From an uncultured Solirubrobacteraceae bacterium (GTDB taxonomy: Bacteria > Actinomycetota > Thermoleophilia > Solirubrobacterales > Solirubrobacteraceae), in NCBI GenBank assembly GCA_902806215.1, contig CADCVT010000164.1, forward strand, positions 1 to 18,081: a DNA stretch of 18,081 bases, in the 5' to 3' direction. Shown in pieces: positions 7,708 through 14,735 of the stretch (position 1 is the stretch's first letter; each line of letters begins with the position of its first letter). The notes below the pieces were generated by a model. That model had not been told where the DNA came from. It worked only from the letters and a program-made list of their open reading frames with translations, and ran no database searches. A program made the translations under genes and the position numbers.

Positions 7708-9176
7708 CGGGAGGTCAGCGACGCCGCGATCGCGAGCATCTCGTCGTTGTCGAGCTTGAGGTTCAACGTGTTGCTGATCCAGTAGGCGGCCGTGTCGGTC
7801 CGCCATGCCACGAAGCGCAGTCGACGGCCCGACCTGAACAGCTCGAGCCGGCGCCCGTCCACCTGCCGCACCTCGCTGGGCTGCGCCAGCAGCGGCGGGT
7901 TGCGCCACGTCGTTCCCTGGACACCATAGAACTGGCCGTCCTGCGGGTTCTCGGAGATGACGATGCGGTACGCACGATGGAGCGTCCCGCCGCGGTCACG
8001 GATGCCGTAGGTCCGGGCGGCGTCGTCGCCCTCGCGGTAGCGCCCCTGCTGGGTCAGGTACCGCGGGAACCGGACCTGGAAGCGCGCCTTGTCGCGGATC
8101 TCCGCCACCGCCTCGCGGCCGCGACCACGCGCGTCGGTGAGCTTCGCGGCGGCGGCGATGGCCTTGCCCTTGCGCTTGGACTTCGCGACGGGCTTGGTCT
8201 TGTCGCGCCCGCCGTGCAGGAAGAGGTCGACGGTCTCGGCGATCTCGTCCTGCGACGCCGTGACGTAGTCGACCTCGGTCTTCTCGTCGCGCATCTCCTT
8301 CACGAACGTCGCCGGGAACGGGACCTGGCGGATCGGCAGGTCGCTCGCCCGCAGCGACACCTTGGCCAGGCGCAGGAAGCCCGATGTCGAGCGCAGGCCC
8401 TGGTCGGTCTCCGCTGCGTCGAAGAAGGCCCTGGCCAGCTTCCCGATGTCGTCGACGAGCGCGCTCGTCGAGACCTGGTCCTTGGCGAACCGCAGGAAGT
8501 CCTGCTGGCGCGCGGCGCGCGTGATGTCGCTGTCGCCGTAGCGGTAGCGCGCGTAGTCGAGCGCCTTCTGTCCGCACAGCGGTTGGTAGCCCGGGTCGAT
8601 GTCGATCGCGTCGTAGCGCTGCCCGATCGGGACGCCCTTGTTCGAGTGGAAGTAGTCGCGGTCGACGTCGACGTAGAAGCAGTCGAAGAGGTTGACGACC
8701 TTCCGGAACCCCTTGAAGTTGACGTTGACCGTGTGGTTGATCTCGAGGCCGGTGAGCGCGGTGACGGTGTCGACGGCGAGCTTCACACCGCCGAGGGCGT
8801 AGGCGTCGTTGATCTTCGACATGCCCTCGCCCGGGATCTCGACGCGGAGGTCGCGCGGGATCGACAGCACCGTCGTCGCGTCCTGCTTCGGGTCGATCCG
8901 GACGAGCATGAGCGTGTCGGACCGCGGAGGGTCGTCCTTCGTGTCCTTGAACCGGCGATCCGAGCCCATCAGGAGGATCGTCTGCGGCTTGCCCGGCTCC
9001 GCTGGCGGGAGCTTCGGCGGCGCGGGTCCCGGACCCGGTTTCGGCGGCTCGATGATCCTGTCGAGCTCGAGCAACGCGGCGGTCGATGTCGCACCGGCCG
9101 TGAGGACGACGATGAGCAGCGCCGCAGCGAACGACCGCAGCAGCACCCGCTTCTCGCGCTCGGGGCCAGGCGTCAC
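7704..9176 (-). CDS. LCP (LytR-CpsA-Psr) family glycopolymer transferase, copy 2
   Basis: A 490-residue paralogue of the adjacent LCP protein, transcribed first. It has a transmembrane helix (about 14-37), a Pro-rich stalk (43-63) and an LCP domain (about 65-230) with ILLMGSDRR (67-75), RSDTLMLVRIDP (85-96), SIPRDLRV (105-112), KINDAY (121-126) and AARQQ (221-225). Cys166 and Cys201 match the Cys pair of the other copy. A basic linker (about 324-338) is followed by the same C-terminal domain, with HRAYRIVI (400-407), YGVQGTTW (417-424) and YWISNTL (465-471). The GTG start at 9176 overlaps the M20 gene stop as GTGA. An upstream ATG in the same frame would extend the protein through M20 coding sequence and is rejected. 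Two coupled paralogues suggest division of labour or a heteromer, which is inference. Confidence 0.92.
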   Translation of the reverse strand: MTPGPEREKRVLLRSFAAALLIVVLTAGATSTAALLELDRIIEPPKPGPGPAPPKLPPAEPGKPQTILLMGSDRRFKDTKDDPPRSDTLMLVRIDPKQDATTVLSIPRDLRVEIPGEGMSKINDAYALGGVKLAVDTVTALTGLEINHTVNVNFKGFRKVVNLFDCFYVDVDRDYFHSNKGVPIGQRYDAIDIDPGYQPLCGQKALDYARYRYGDSDITRAARQQDFLRFAKDQVSTSALVDDIGKLARAFFDAAETDQGLRSTSGFLRLAKVSLRASDLPIRQVPFPATFVKEMRDEKTEVDYVTASQDEIAETVDLFLHGGRDKTKPVAKSKRKGKAIAAAAKLTDARGRGREAVAEIRDKARFQVRFPRYLTQQGRYREGDDAARTYGIRDRGGTLHRAYRIVISENPQDGQFYGVQGTTWRNPPLLAQPSEVRQVDGRRLELFRSGRRLRFVAWRTDTAAYWISNTLNLKLDNDEMLAIAASLTSR

Positions 9177-10303
9177 GCGAGGCCACCGTCGACGGCGCGC
9201 AGACCGCCGTCGGGGGCGGCGAGGCGCTCGGGCAGGCTCAGGATGAAGTGGCCCATCGCCTGGCGGTAGCGGCTCAGCGAGGCGACCGACACCCACTCGT
9301 CCGGCCCGTGGTGCCCGCCGCCGATCGGCCCGAACTCGACGGCGGGGATGCCCGCGCCGAGGAAGGTGATCGCGTCGGAGGCGCCGTCGCGGCCGACGCT
9401 CATCGCCTCGCCCTCCGTCAGCCCGCCGATCGCCTCGCGAAGCGCGACCACGTACGGGTTGGCCCGGTCGACGACCGCCGGCGGCCACGTCGAGCAGCGG
9501 ATGATCTCGGTGTCGGGCAGCGCGCGGATCTGCGCGAGGATCGCGCCGGGGTCCTGCCCGGGGAGGTACCGGATGTCGACGTCCATCTCGCAGCGATCGG
9601 GGACCTTGTTGAACGCGTCTCCGCCGTTGATGCGCGCGAGGTTGATGCTGGGACGGTCGAACAGGTCGGACGACTCGCGGCTGAACGGCATGGTCTCGAT
9701 TCGCCGGAAGACGTCGTGGGCCTTCAGGATCGCGTTGTCGCCGAGCCACGGGGTCGAGCCGTGCGCTGCGGTCCCGCCGATCTGGACCCTGACCGCGAGG
9801 ACGCCCTTGGCCTGGACGCCGATGTGCAGATCGGTCGGCTCACCGGTGATCGCGAAGTCGGCCTTGACCGGCTTCTCGCGCACGATCCAGTCGATCGAGT
9901 GGTTCTCGACGTCCTCGGACTCCTCGTCGGGCACGCAGATGAACTCGACGCGGACGCGGTCCTGGTCGGCGGCGTCGCGCAGCGCGCACATGAGGCACGC
10001 GAGCGCGCCCTTCATGTCGTAGGCGCCGCGGCCGATCAGGCGGTCGCCCTCGATGCGCGGCTCGAACTGCTGCGGGTGCGCGGGAACCACGTCGAGATGC
10101 CCGTGCAGCACGACCGTCGGCGCCTGTCCCGCGGGCGGCCCGACGGCGGCCATGAGGATCGGCAGGCCCTCGTAGTGCTCCTCGACGACCTCGATGTCGC
10201 GGGCCTCGAGCCATCCCTTGACGAAGCCGGCAGCGCTCCGCAGCCCGTCGAGCGTGGAGGTGTCTGCGGCGATGAGCCGTTCGGCGAGGACCCGTTCGTC
10301 CAT
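9173..10303 (-). CDS. M20 family metallo-amidohydrolase (succinyl-diaminopimelate desuccinylase/acetylornithine deacetylase-like)
   Basis: A 376-residue cytoplasmic protein with no signal peptide and the complete M20 di-zinc site: His69 with catalytic Asp71 in HGHLDVVP, Asp96 in AYDMKG, catalytic Glu127 and metal-binding Glu128 in PDEES, Glu155 in TGEP, and His332 in HHGPDE. The dimerisation (lid) domain lies around 165-275. Family members cleave N-acyl groups or peptide bonds: DapE frees LL-diaminopimelate for peptidoglycan and lysine, and ArgE makes ornithine. The sequence does not decide the substrate. Its position at the head of an operon for cell-wall polymer ligation favours a wall-precursor role (inference). 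The ATG at 10303 is chosen because the N-terminal fold begins there; the frame upstream runs into the opposite gene. Confidence 0.88.
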   Translation of the reverse strand: MDERVLAERLIAADTSTLDGLRSAAGFVKGWLEARDIEVVEEHYEGLPILMAAVGPPAGQAPTVVLHGHLDVVPAHPQQFEPRIEGDRLIGRGAYDMKGALACLMCALRDAADQDRVRVEFICVPDEESEDVENHSIDWIVREKPVKADFAITGEPTDLHIGVQAKGVLAVRVQIGGTAAHGSTPWLGDNAILKAHDVFRRIETMPFSRESSDLFDRPSINLARINGGDAFNKVPDRCEMDVDIRYLPGQDPGAILAQIRALPDTEIIRCSTWPPAVVDRANPYVVALREAIGGLTEGEAMSVGRDGASDAITFLGAGIPAVEFGPIGGGHHGPDEWVSVASLSRYRQAMGHFILSLPERLAAPDGGLRAVDGGLA

Positions 10304-10310
10304 CGCTACG

Positions 10311-10316
10311 AGTCTA
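10311..10316 (-). promoter_or_regulatory. Candidate -10 box for a leaderless M20 transcript
   Basis: TAGACT fits the TANNNT -10 pattern and ends 7 bases before the ATG at 10303, so initiation would fall at or next to the start codon. No ribosome-binding site is visible and no good -35 box is seen. The two divergent genes are only 43 bp apart. Confidence 0.35.
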
Positions 10317-10346
10317 GGGAGGGCTCCAGAGGGGTAGTTCGCGGGT

Positions 10347-12176
10347 GTGGGGAAGCAAGGAAGCCGGCCGGGGGGCATCGGGCCAGCGCTGCTGGCTGTC
10401 GCCGTGCTCGTCGCAGCCGCAGTCGCGCTGGTCGTGATGGCGGAGACGTCCGAGGCGCCGCTCGTCTCCGAGGCGGAGAAGGCCCTGTGGTGGCTGGGCG
10501 CCGCGCTGCTCGGCGGGGTGATCGCGCTCGCCGCCTGGTGGCTCGAGCGCAAGCGCCAGGGGCCGCTGCGCGCCGAGCTCGCCGCCGCCAAGGCCCGCGC
10601 CGCGCGCTGGCACCGCTCCGACGACCGTGAGCGCAACGCCAACCGCGAGCTTCGCAACAAGGTCGCCGAGCTCCAGAAGCAGCAGGGCACCTTCGGCGAC
10701 TGGGGCGACATCAAGCAGCTCGTCCTGCACATGTCGATGACGCTGACCGACGCTCGCCGCGGCCTCCTGCTCCTGCGCGCCGACGACGACGGCGACGGCA
10801 TCACCGACCGCCTCGTGCCGTCGGCCAACGAGGGCTTCGACGAGAACGACCCGGTCGCCAAGCGCTTCGCCGAGGAGGTCATCGAGCGCGACACGGTCGT
10901 GCGCGAGAACCAGGTCATCGCGATCCCGGTCTACGTCGCCGACGAGTTCTCGGGCGTCGTCGTGTGCGCCGACCGCAAGGGCGGCTTCGACGACATCGAG
11001 GACGACGTGCTCGTCGCGCTCGGCGAGCACGCCGGCGCCGTGCTGCACAACGGGCGGCTGCACGACGAGCTGCGCCTGTCCTACGTGTCGACGGTCCGCA
11101 TGCTCGCCGAGGCGATCCAGGCGAAGGACCCGTTCCTGCGCGGGCACTCCGAGGAGGTCCACGACTACGTCGCAGCCGTGGCCGAGCGCCTCGGCCTCGA
11201 CGCGGCGCTGCGCGAGCAGCTCGCGGTCGGCTCGCTCCTGCACGACGTCGGCAAGATCGGCATCAGCGAGCGGATCCTCCACAAGCCGGACAAGCTCACG
11301 CAGGAGGAGTTCGCGATCATCCAGCTGCACCCGCGGATCGGCTACCGGCTGATCGAGCAGGTGCCCGCGCTGCGGCACATCGCGCCCGCCGTCCTGCACC
11401 ACCACGAGCGCTACGACGGCGACGGCTACCCCAGCGGCCTCGTCGGCGAGCAGATCCCGCTCGAGGCGCGGATCGTCTGCGTCGCCGACGCGTTCAGCGC
11501 CATGACCGCCGACCGGCCCTACCGGTCGCGGATGCCGCTCGAGGCCGCCTGCGAGGAGCTCGAGCGCCACGCCGGGACCCAGTTCGACCCGCAGATCGTC
11601 AGCGCGTTCGTCGACGAGGTGCGCAAGAGGCCGCCGGAGACCGACGACTCGCTCGCCGACGCGCTGAACGACGCCGAGCTGCAGATCCACCGCGAGGCGG
11701 GCGAACCCGTGCTCGGCGCCGGCGCCGTCGCCCTCTCGTGCCCGGTCACGCTGCTGTACTCGCACCGCTACCTGCACGAGGCCGCGGCGGCCGAGGCCGA
11801 GCGCTCCCGCCTGCAGGAGCGGCCGTTCACGATCGTGCTCGCGCACATGGACGAGGTCGAGCACGTCAACGGCGTCGACGGCTACGCCGCGGGCGACGCC
11901 CACCTGCGCAGCTGCGCGCGCTCGCTGACGAAGCTCGGCGTGCGCCTCGGCGCGACCGCGTGCCGCGAGGGCGGGCTGACGCTCGCGCTGCTCATCCCGG
12001 GCTCGCGTGAGGTGCAGCCCGACGTCCTCGCCTCCGAGACGCAGGAGGCGCTGCGCGCGTGCGGCTCGGCCCGCTTCGCGATCGAGCAATGGCGCCCCGG
12101 TGACAGCGGCGACGCGGTCATCGCCCGCGCACGAGCCTCCCTCGCGGGCTCGGGCGCGGCATCCTTCACCGGGTGA
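10347..12176 (+). CDS. Membrane-anchored GAF / HD-GYP protein with degenerate GGDEF-like C-terminus
   Basis: A 609-residue protein. Two transmembrane helices (about 11-31 and 46-66) are followed by a coiled-coil stretch (about 70-113), a GAF-like sensor domain (about 118-240) and an HD-GYP domain (about 242-430). The HD-GYP metal and signature residues are intact: H267, HDVGK (299-303), H328, HHHE (351-354), GYP (360-362) and D381. HD-GYP enzymes hydrolyse cyclic di-GMP (some act on cGAMP). Residues about 462-600 resemble a GGDEF domain: a CPVTLLYSHRYLHE segment matches the D-LTGL-N-R start, but the signature is GGLTL (542-546), so no cyclase activity is expected. The GTG start at 10347 has AGAGGGG 12 bases upstream. 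It heads a plus-strand operon, and its stop overlaps the next start as GTGA. Confidence 0.88.
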   Translation: MGKQGSRPGGIGPALLAVAVLVAAAVALVVMAETSEAPLVSEAEKALWWLGAALLGGVIALAAWWLERKRQGPLRAELAAAKARAARWHRSDDRERNANRELRNKVAELQKQQGTFGDWGDIKQLVLHMSMTLTDARRGLLLLRADDDGDGITDRLVPSANEGFDENDPVAKRFAEEVIERDTVVRENQVIAIPVYVADEFSGVVVCADRKGGFDDIEDDVLVALGEHAGAVLHNGRLHDELRLSYVSTVRMLAEAIQAKDPFLRGHSEEVHDYVAAVAERLGLDAALREQLAVGSLLHDVGKIGISERILHKPDKLTQEEFAIIQLHPRIGYRLIEQVPALRHIAPAVLHHHERYDGDGYPSGLVGEQIPLEARIVCVADAFSAMTADRPYRSRMPLEAACEELERHAGTQFDPQIVSAFVDEVRKRPPETDDSLADALNDAELQIHREAGEPVLGAGAVALSCPVTLLYSHRYLHEAAAAEAERSRLQERPFTIVLAHMDEVEHVNGVDGYAAGDAHLRSCARSLTKLGVRLGATACREGGLTLALLIPGSREVQPDVLASETQEALRACGSARFAIEQWRPGDSGDAVIARARASLAGSGAASFTG

Positions 12177-13129
12177 CTCCGACCATCATCGTCCACGGCG
12201 GCGCCGGCGCCTGGCGCCGCGACAACGACGCCGAGGTCCGCGCGGCGCTGCGCGAGGCGCTGCTCGCCGGCGGCGCCGTGCTCGAGCGGCGCGGCCGTGC
12301 GCTCGACGCCGTCCAGGCGGCGGTCGAGGTCCTCGAGGACTCTCCGTACTTCAACTCCGGCCGCGGGGCGGTCGACACCGCCGACGGGACCGTCGAGCTC
12401 GACGCCGCGATCATGGACGGCACAGGCCGCCGGGCGGGAGCCTGCGCCGCGGTGACCGGGATCCGCCACCCGGTCGCGCTGGCGCGGACGATCCTCGACG
12501 GCACGCCGCACGTGTTGATGGTGGGCCGGGGTGCCGAGCGCGTCGCCGACGAGGCCGGGCTCGAGCGCGTCGCCCCGGAGTGGTTCGAGCGCGCGCAGGG
12601 GATGAGCGGTCCCGAGCCGATCCCGGTCGGCCAGGGCGCCGCCGCGCGCGCCGCCGACCTCGCGGCGCAGACGCCGGGCAACCACGCGCCGCACGAGGAG
12701 ATCCCCTTCGACGAGGCCGAGACCGTCGGCGCGGTCGCGGTCGACGCGGCCCGCCACCTCGCCGCGGCAACGTCGACCGGCGGCATGCGCGGCCAGCTGC
12801 CCGGCCGCGTCGGCGACGCGCCGCTGCCCGGCGCCGGGACGTACTCCGAGGACGGCGTGTGCGCGGTCAGCGGGACCGGCGACGGCGAGGCGTTCATCAC
12901 CGCGTTCGCCGCCCACGAGGTCGCGACGATGATGCGCCATGCGCGGCTGCCGCTGGAGGAGTGCTGCCGGCTCGTGCTGCGCGGTCGCGTCGGCGGCACC
13001 GGCGGGCTGATCGGCGTCACGCCCGAGGGCGACGTCGCGCTCCCGTTCACGACGCCCGCGATGGCGCGGGGCATCCTGCGCGTCGGCGAGTCGCCGCGCG
13101 TCGGGATCGGGCCCGAAGAGCTGGAGTGA
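12173..13129 (+). CDS. Isoaspartyl peptidase / L-asparaginase (Ntn-hydrolase, T2 family)
   Basis: A 318-residue protein close to the family length. It begins with the typical IIVHGGAGAW strand and carries NSGRGAV (61-67), the autocleavage region with nucleophile Thr184 in ETVGAVAV, TSTGG (200-204), GRVGDAP (211-217) and SGTGDGE (233-239), so all main active-site segments are present. The precursor self-cleaves before Thr184 into alpha and beta chains. It hydrolyses beta-aspartyl (isoaspartyl) dipeptides and L-asparagine in the cytoplasm. The residue before the nucleophile is Glu, where many relatives have Gly or Asp; this probably still allows cleavage. Glycosylasparaginase is a less likely alternative. 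The GTG start overlaps the HD-GYP stop, and its own stop overlaps the next start. Confidence 0.93.
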   Translation: MTPTIIVHGGAGAWRRDNDAEVRAALREALLAGGAVLERRGRALDAVQAAVEVLEDSPYFNSGRGAVDTADGTVELDAAIMDGTGRRAGACAAVTGIRHPVALARTILDGTPHVLMVGRGAERVADEAGLERVAPEWFERAQGMSGPEPIPVGQGAAARAADLAAQTPGNHAPHEEIPFDEAETVGAVAVDAARHLAAATSTGGMRGQLPGRVGDAPLPGAGTYSEDGVCAVSGTGDGEAFITAFAAHEVATMMRHARLPLEECCRLVLRGRVGGTGGLIGVTPEGDVALPFTTPAMARGILRVGESPRVGIGPEELE

Positions 13130-13794
13130 GCTCCGGCGACGTGGCGCCGGAGCCGGCGGAGCGCGAGCCGCTGCGGCGCGCGTCAGCCCTGCGGCTGGCG
13201 ATCGTCGTGACGGTGGGCGTCGCTGCGTTCCTGACGTTCTGGGTCTTCGACGTCGTCGACGAGGACGACGTGCGGTCGATCATCGACCCGTTCGGCCCGC
13301 TGGCCCCGCTCGCGTACGTGGTCATCGGCGCGCTGCTCGGGCTCGCGCTCGTGCCGGGGCCGCTGCTGGCCGGGACGAGCGGCCTGCTGTTCGGAGCCGG
13401 CGTCGGGTTCGTCGTGACGATGGGGTCGGCGATCCTCAGCGCGGTGCTGGCGCTGCTCATCGGGCGCCGCGCGATCGGCGCGCCGCCGGCGCGCTTCGAC
13501 CGGCTCGCGGCGATCGCGCAGCGCCGCGGGTTCCTCGCCGTCGTGTTCCAGCGGCTCATCCCCGGCGTCCCGGACCCGCCGGCGAACTACGCGTTCGGCT
13601 CGCTCGGCGTCAGCATCCGGCAGATCGCGCTGGGGACGCTCGTGGGCTCGGCGCCGCGCGCGTTCTCCTACACGAGCATCGGCGCGTCGCTCGACGATCC
13701 GAGCTCGCCGCTCGCCGTCGTCGCCGTCGTCGTGCTGGTCATCACCGTCGTGGCGGGCGCCGAGGTCACGCGGCGCGTCGTGAAGCGGCGGTGA
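13126..13794 (+). CDS. TVP38/TMEM64 (DedA-like, VTT domain) integral membrane protein
   Basis: A 222-residue protein with about five hydrophobic segments (about 21-43, 58-80, 84-113, 160-180, 193-214). The VTT signature is recognisable: FQRLIPGVPDPPANYAFG (141-158), followed by a GTLVGSAPRAF loop (170-180). VTT proteins are inner-membrane proteins linked to lipid scrambling or undecaprenyl-phosphate/phospholipid handling and membrane homeostasis; the exact role here is not determined. The GTG start at 13126 overlaps the asparaginase TGA as GTGA, which fixes the start and implies translational coupling. A longer frame upstream lies in the asparaginase gene and is not used. Confidence 0.85.
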   Translation: MSSGDVAPEPAEREPLRRASALRLAIVVTVGVAAFLTFWVFDVVDEDDVRSIIDPFGPLAPLAYVVIGALLGLALVPGPLLAGTSGLLFGAGVGFVVTMGSAILSAVLALLIGRRAIGAPPARFDRLAAIAQRRGFLAVVFQRLIPGVPDPPANYAFGSLGVSIRQIALGTLVGSAPRAFSYTSIGASLDDPSSPLAVVAVVVLVITVVAGAEVTRRVVKRR

Positions 13795-13866
13795 TTCGGC
13801 AACGCCTCACAGGTCCGGGCGCGCCACGATGCCTTGCCGCACCGGATGCCGGGTAGACGAAGAGAC

Positions 13867-14343
13867 ATGGCCTCACCGACACCGACCCGCCGCACCGTGC
13901 GCGACGACGAGACCGATCGCGAGCTCGCGGTCACCCGCGACGCGGGTCCCTCCGACGAGGCCCTCGGCGAACCGACGCCCGTCCCCGCCGGCGGCTGGCG
14001 CGACCGAATGCGCTCGAACCCCGCGACGCGGCAGTTCTACCGCGCGGGCGTGTTCATCGTCGGGCTCCTCTTCGTCCTCCTCGGCATCGCGTTCGTCGCG
14101 CTACCGGGCCCGCTGACCATTCCGCCGATGCTTGTCGGCCTCTGGGTCTGGTCGACCGAGTTCGCCTGGGCCGAGCGCCTCTTCGACAGGATGCAGGCCA
14201 AGGGCCGCGAGGCCTGGGCGCACGCCAAGGCCCACCCGGTCTCCTCGGCCGCGATCACGATCGGCGGCCTCCTTGCCGCCGGCGCTGCCTTCTGGGCCGT
14301 CTCGCACTACGAGCTCATCGACAAGGTGAAGGACGCCGTCTAG
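13867..14343 (+). CDS. PGPGW-type small transmembrane protein
   Basis: A 158-residue protein with a hydrophilic, charged N-terminus (1-55), one transmembrane stretch (about 59-80), a PGP turn (80-82) leading into a second hydrophobic run, then STEFAWAERL (96-105) and a C-terminal helix (about 126-146). The LPGP turn and the TEFxWAxRLxDR segment match the putative PGPGW transmembrane family, common in actinobacteria and of unknown function. The ATG at 13867 has a weak GAAGAG upstream; in-frame ATG 13846 and TTG 13834 would only add a few residues. The gene follows the VTT gene after 72 bp on the same strand and may share its transcript. Confidence 0.8.
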   Translation: MASPTPTRRTVRDDETDRELAVTRDAGPSDEALGEPTPVPAGGWRDRMRSNPATRQFYRAGVFIVGLLFVLLGIAFVALPGPLTIPPMLVGLWVWSTEFAWAERLFDRMQAKGREAWAHAKAHPVSSAAITIGGLLAAGAAFWAVSHYELIDKVKDAV

Positions 14344-14493
14344 GCCGTCGCCCGTCGTCGCGCGCACGGGCCGTGGAGCTCCGCGCGCTCATGGCGCCTA
14401 GGTCCGATCGCTGGACTCACAACTGCGTCAGTGAGGACAACGAGGTTCGCTTCGTGAGGCGCCCCTCGGGATCGAGCCGTCTCTCGTCAAGTT

Positions 14494-14533
14494 TGTAAGC
14501 ACCCGCTTACATCTGGCGTAAGCAGGGGCTTAC
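14494..14533. promoter_or_regulatory. Pair of tandem palindromes, probable repressor operator
   Basis: Copy one (14494-14511) is TGTAAGC, 4 bases, GCTTACA. Copy two (14518-14533) is GTAAGC, 4 bases, GCTTAC. Both are perfect dyads with the same core GTAAGC-N4-GCTTAC, and their centres are 23 bp apart. Inverted hexamers with a short spacer in double copy are typical operators of TetR-type dimeric regulators. No regulator gene is in the window. TTGACG lies 8 bp to the right of the pair (plus strand) and 3 bp to the left (minus strand). Confidence 0.6.
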
Positions 14534-14565
14534 AATTCCGATTGACGACCTCTCGATCGGTTCCT

Positions 14566-14601
14566 CTAGGCGGCGCTAGCACCAGCGCTAGCCAGAGCTA
14601 G
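14566..14601. repeat. CTAG cluster with GCGCTAGC direct repeat
   Basis: CTAG occurs at 14566, 14576, 14588 and 14598, with intervals of 10, 12 and 10 bp. GCGCTAGC is repeated exactly at 14573-14580 and 14585-14592. CTAG is usually scarce in bacterial DNA, so four copies in 36 bp, spaced roughly by one helical turn, stand out. Confidence 0.55.
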
Positions 14602-14735
14602 ACGAGCAAACCCCGAGCACCTCGGCTCCGCGGCAGAGCAACACGCGTCGAGGGACCTGCTGTCGTGACCCGTGCTGTTGTTCGTCGAGCGAAGGCGAGC
14701 GCAAGCCACTCACGGCAGCCAGCCGAAGACGACCC

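Larger units (their letters stand above)
14344..14735. other. 392-bp intergenic region between convergent genes
   Basis: No convincing gene lies here. The longest reasonable small frame is a 35-codon ATG frame at 14391-14498 without a ribosome-binding site. The region holds two tandem palindromes (14494-14533), outward-facing TTGACG boxes on both sides of them (minus strand 14490-14485, plus strand 14542-14547), a CTAG cluster (14566-14601), and a small CCGAG/CTCGG hairpin (14613-14625) that might weakly terminate the dehydrogenase transcript. Its centre is visibly richer in A and T than the flanking genes. No tRNA-like fold was recognised. Confidence 0.6.

Noticed and set aside
5083..7785. 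900-codon plus-strand open frame
   Set aside because: It is antisense to ugd and an LCP gene, both well supported by motifs.
10314..12089. 591-codon minus-strand open frame
   Set aside because: It lies opposite the GAF/HD-GYP gene, whose catalytic motifs are intact.
14391..14498. Small 35-codon plus-strand frame in the convergent gap
   Set aside because: It has no ribosome-binding site, no similarity I recognise, and its stop lies inside the palindrome.
14613..14625. CCGAG/CTCGG hairpin as gdhA terminator
   Set aside because: The stem is only 5 bp, about 110 bases beyond the stop, with a TTT at most; too weak to call.
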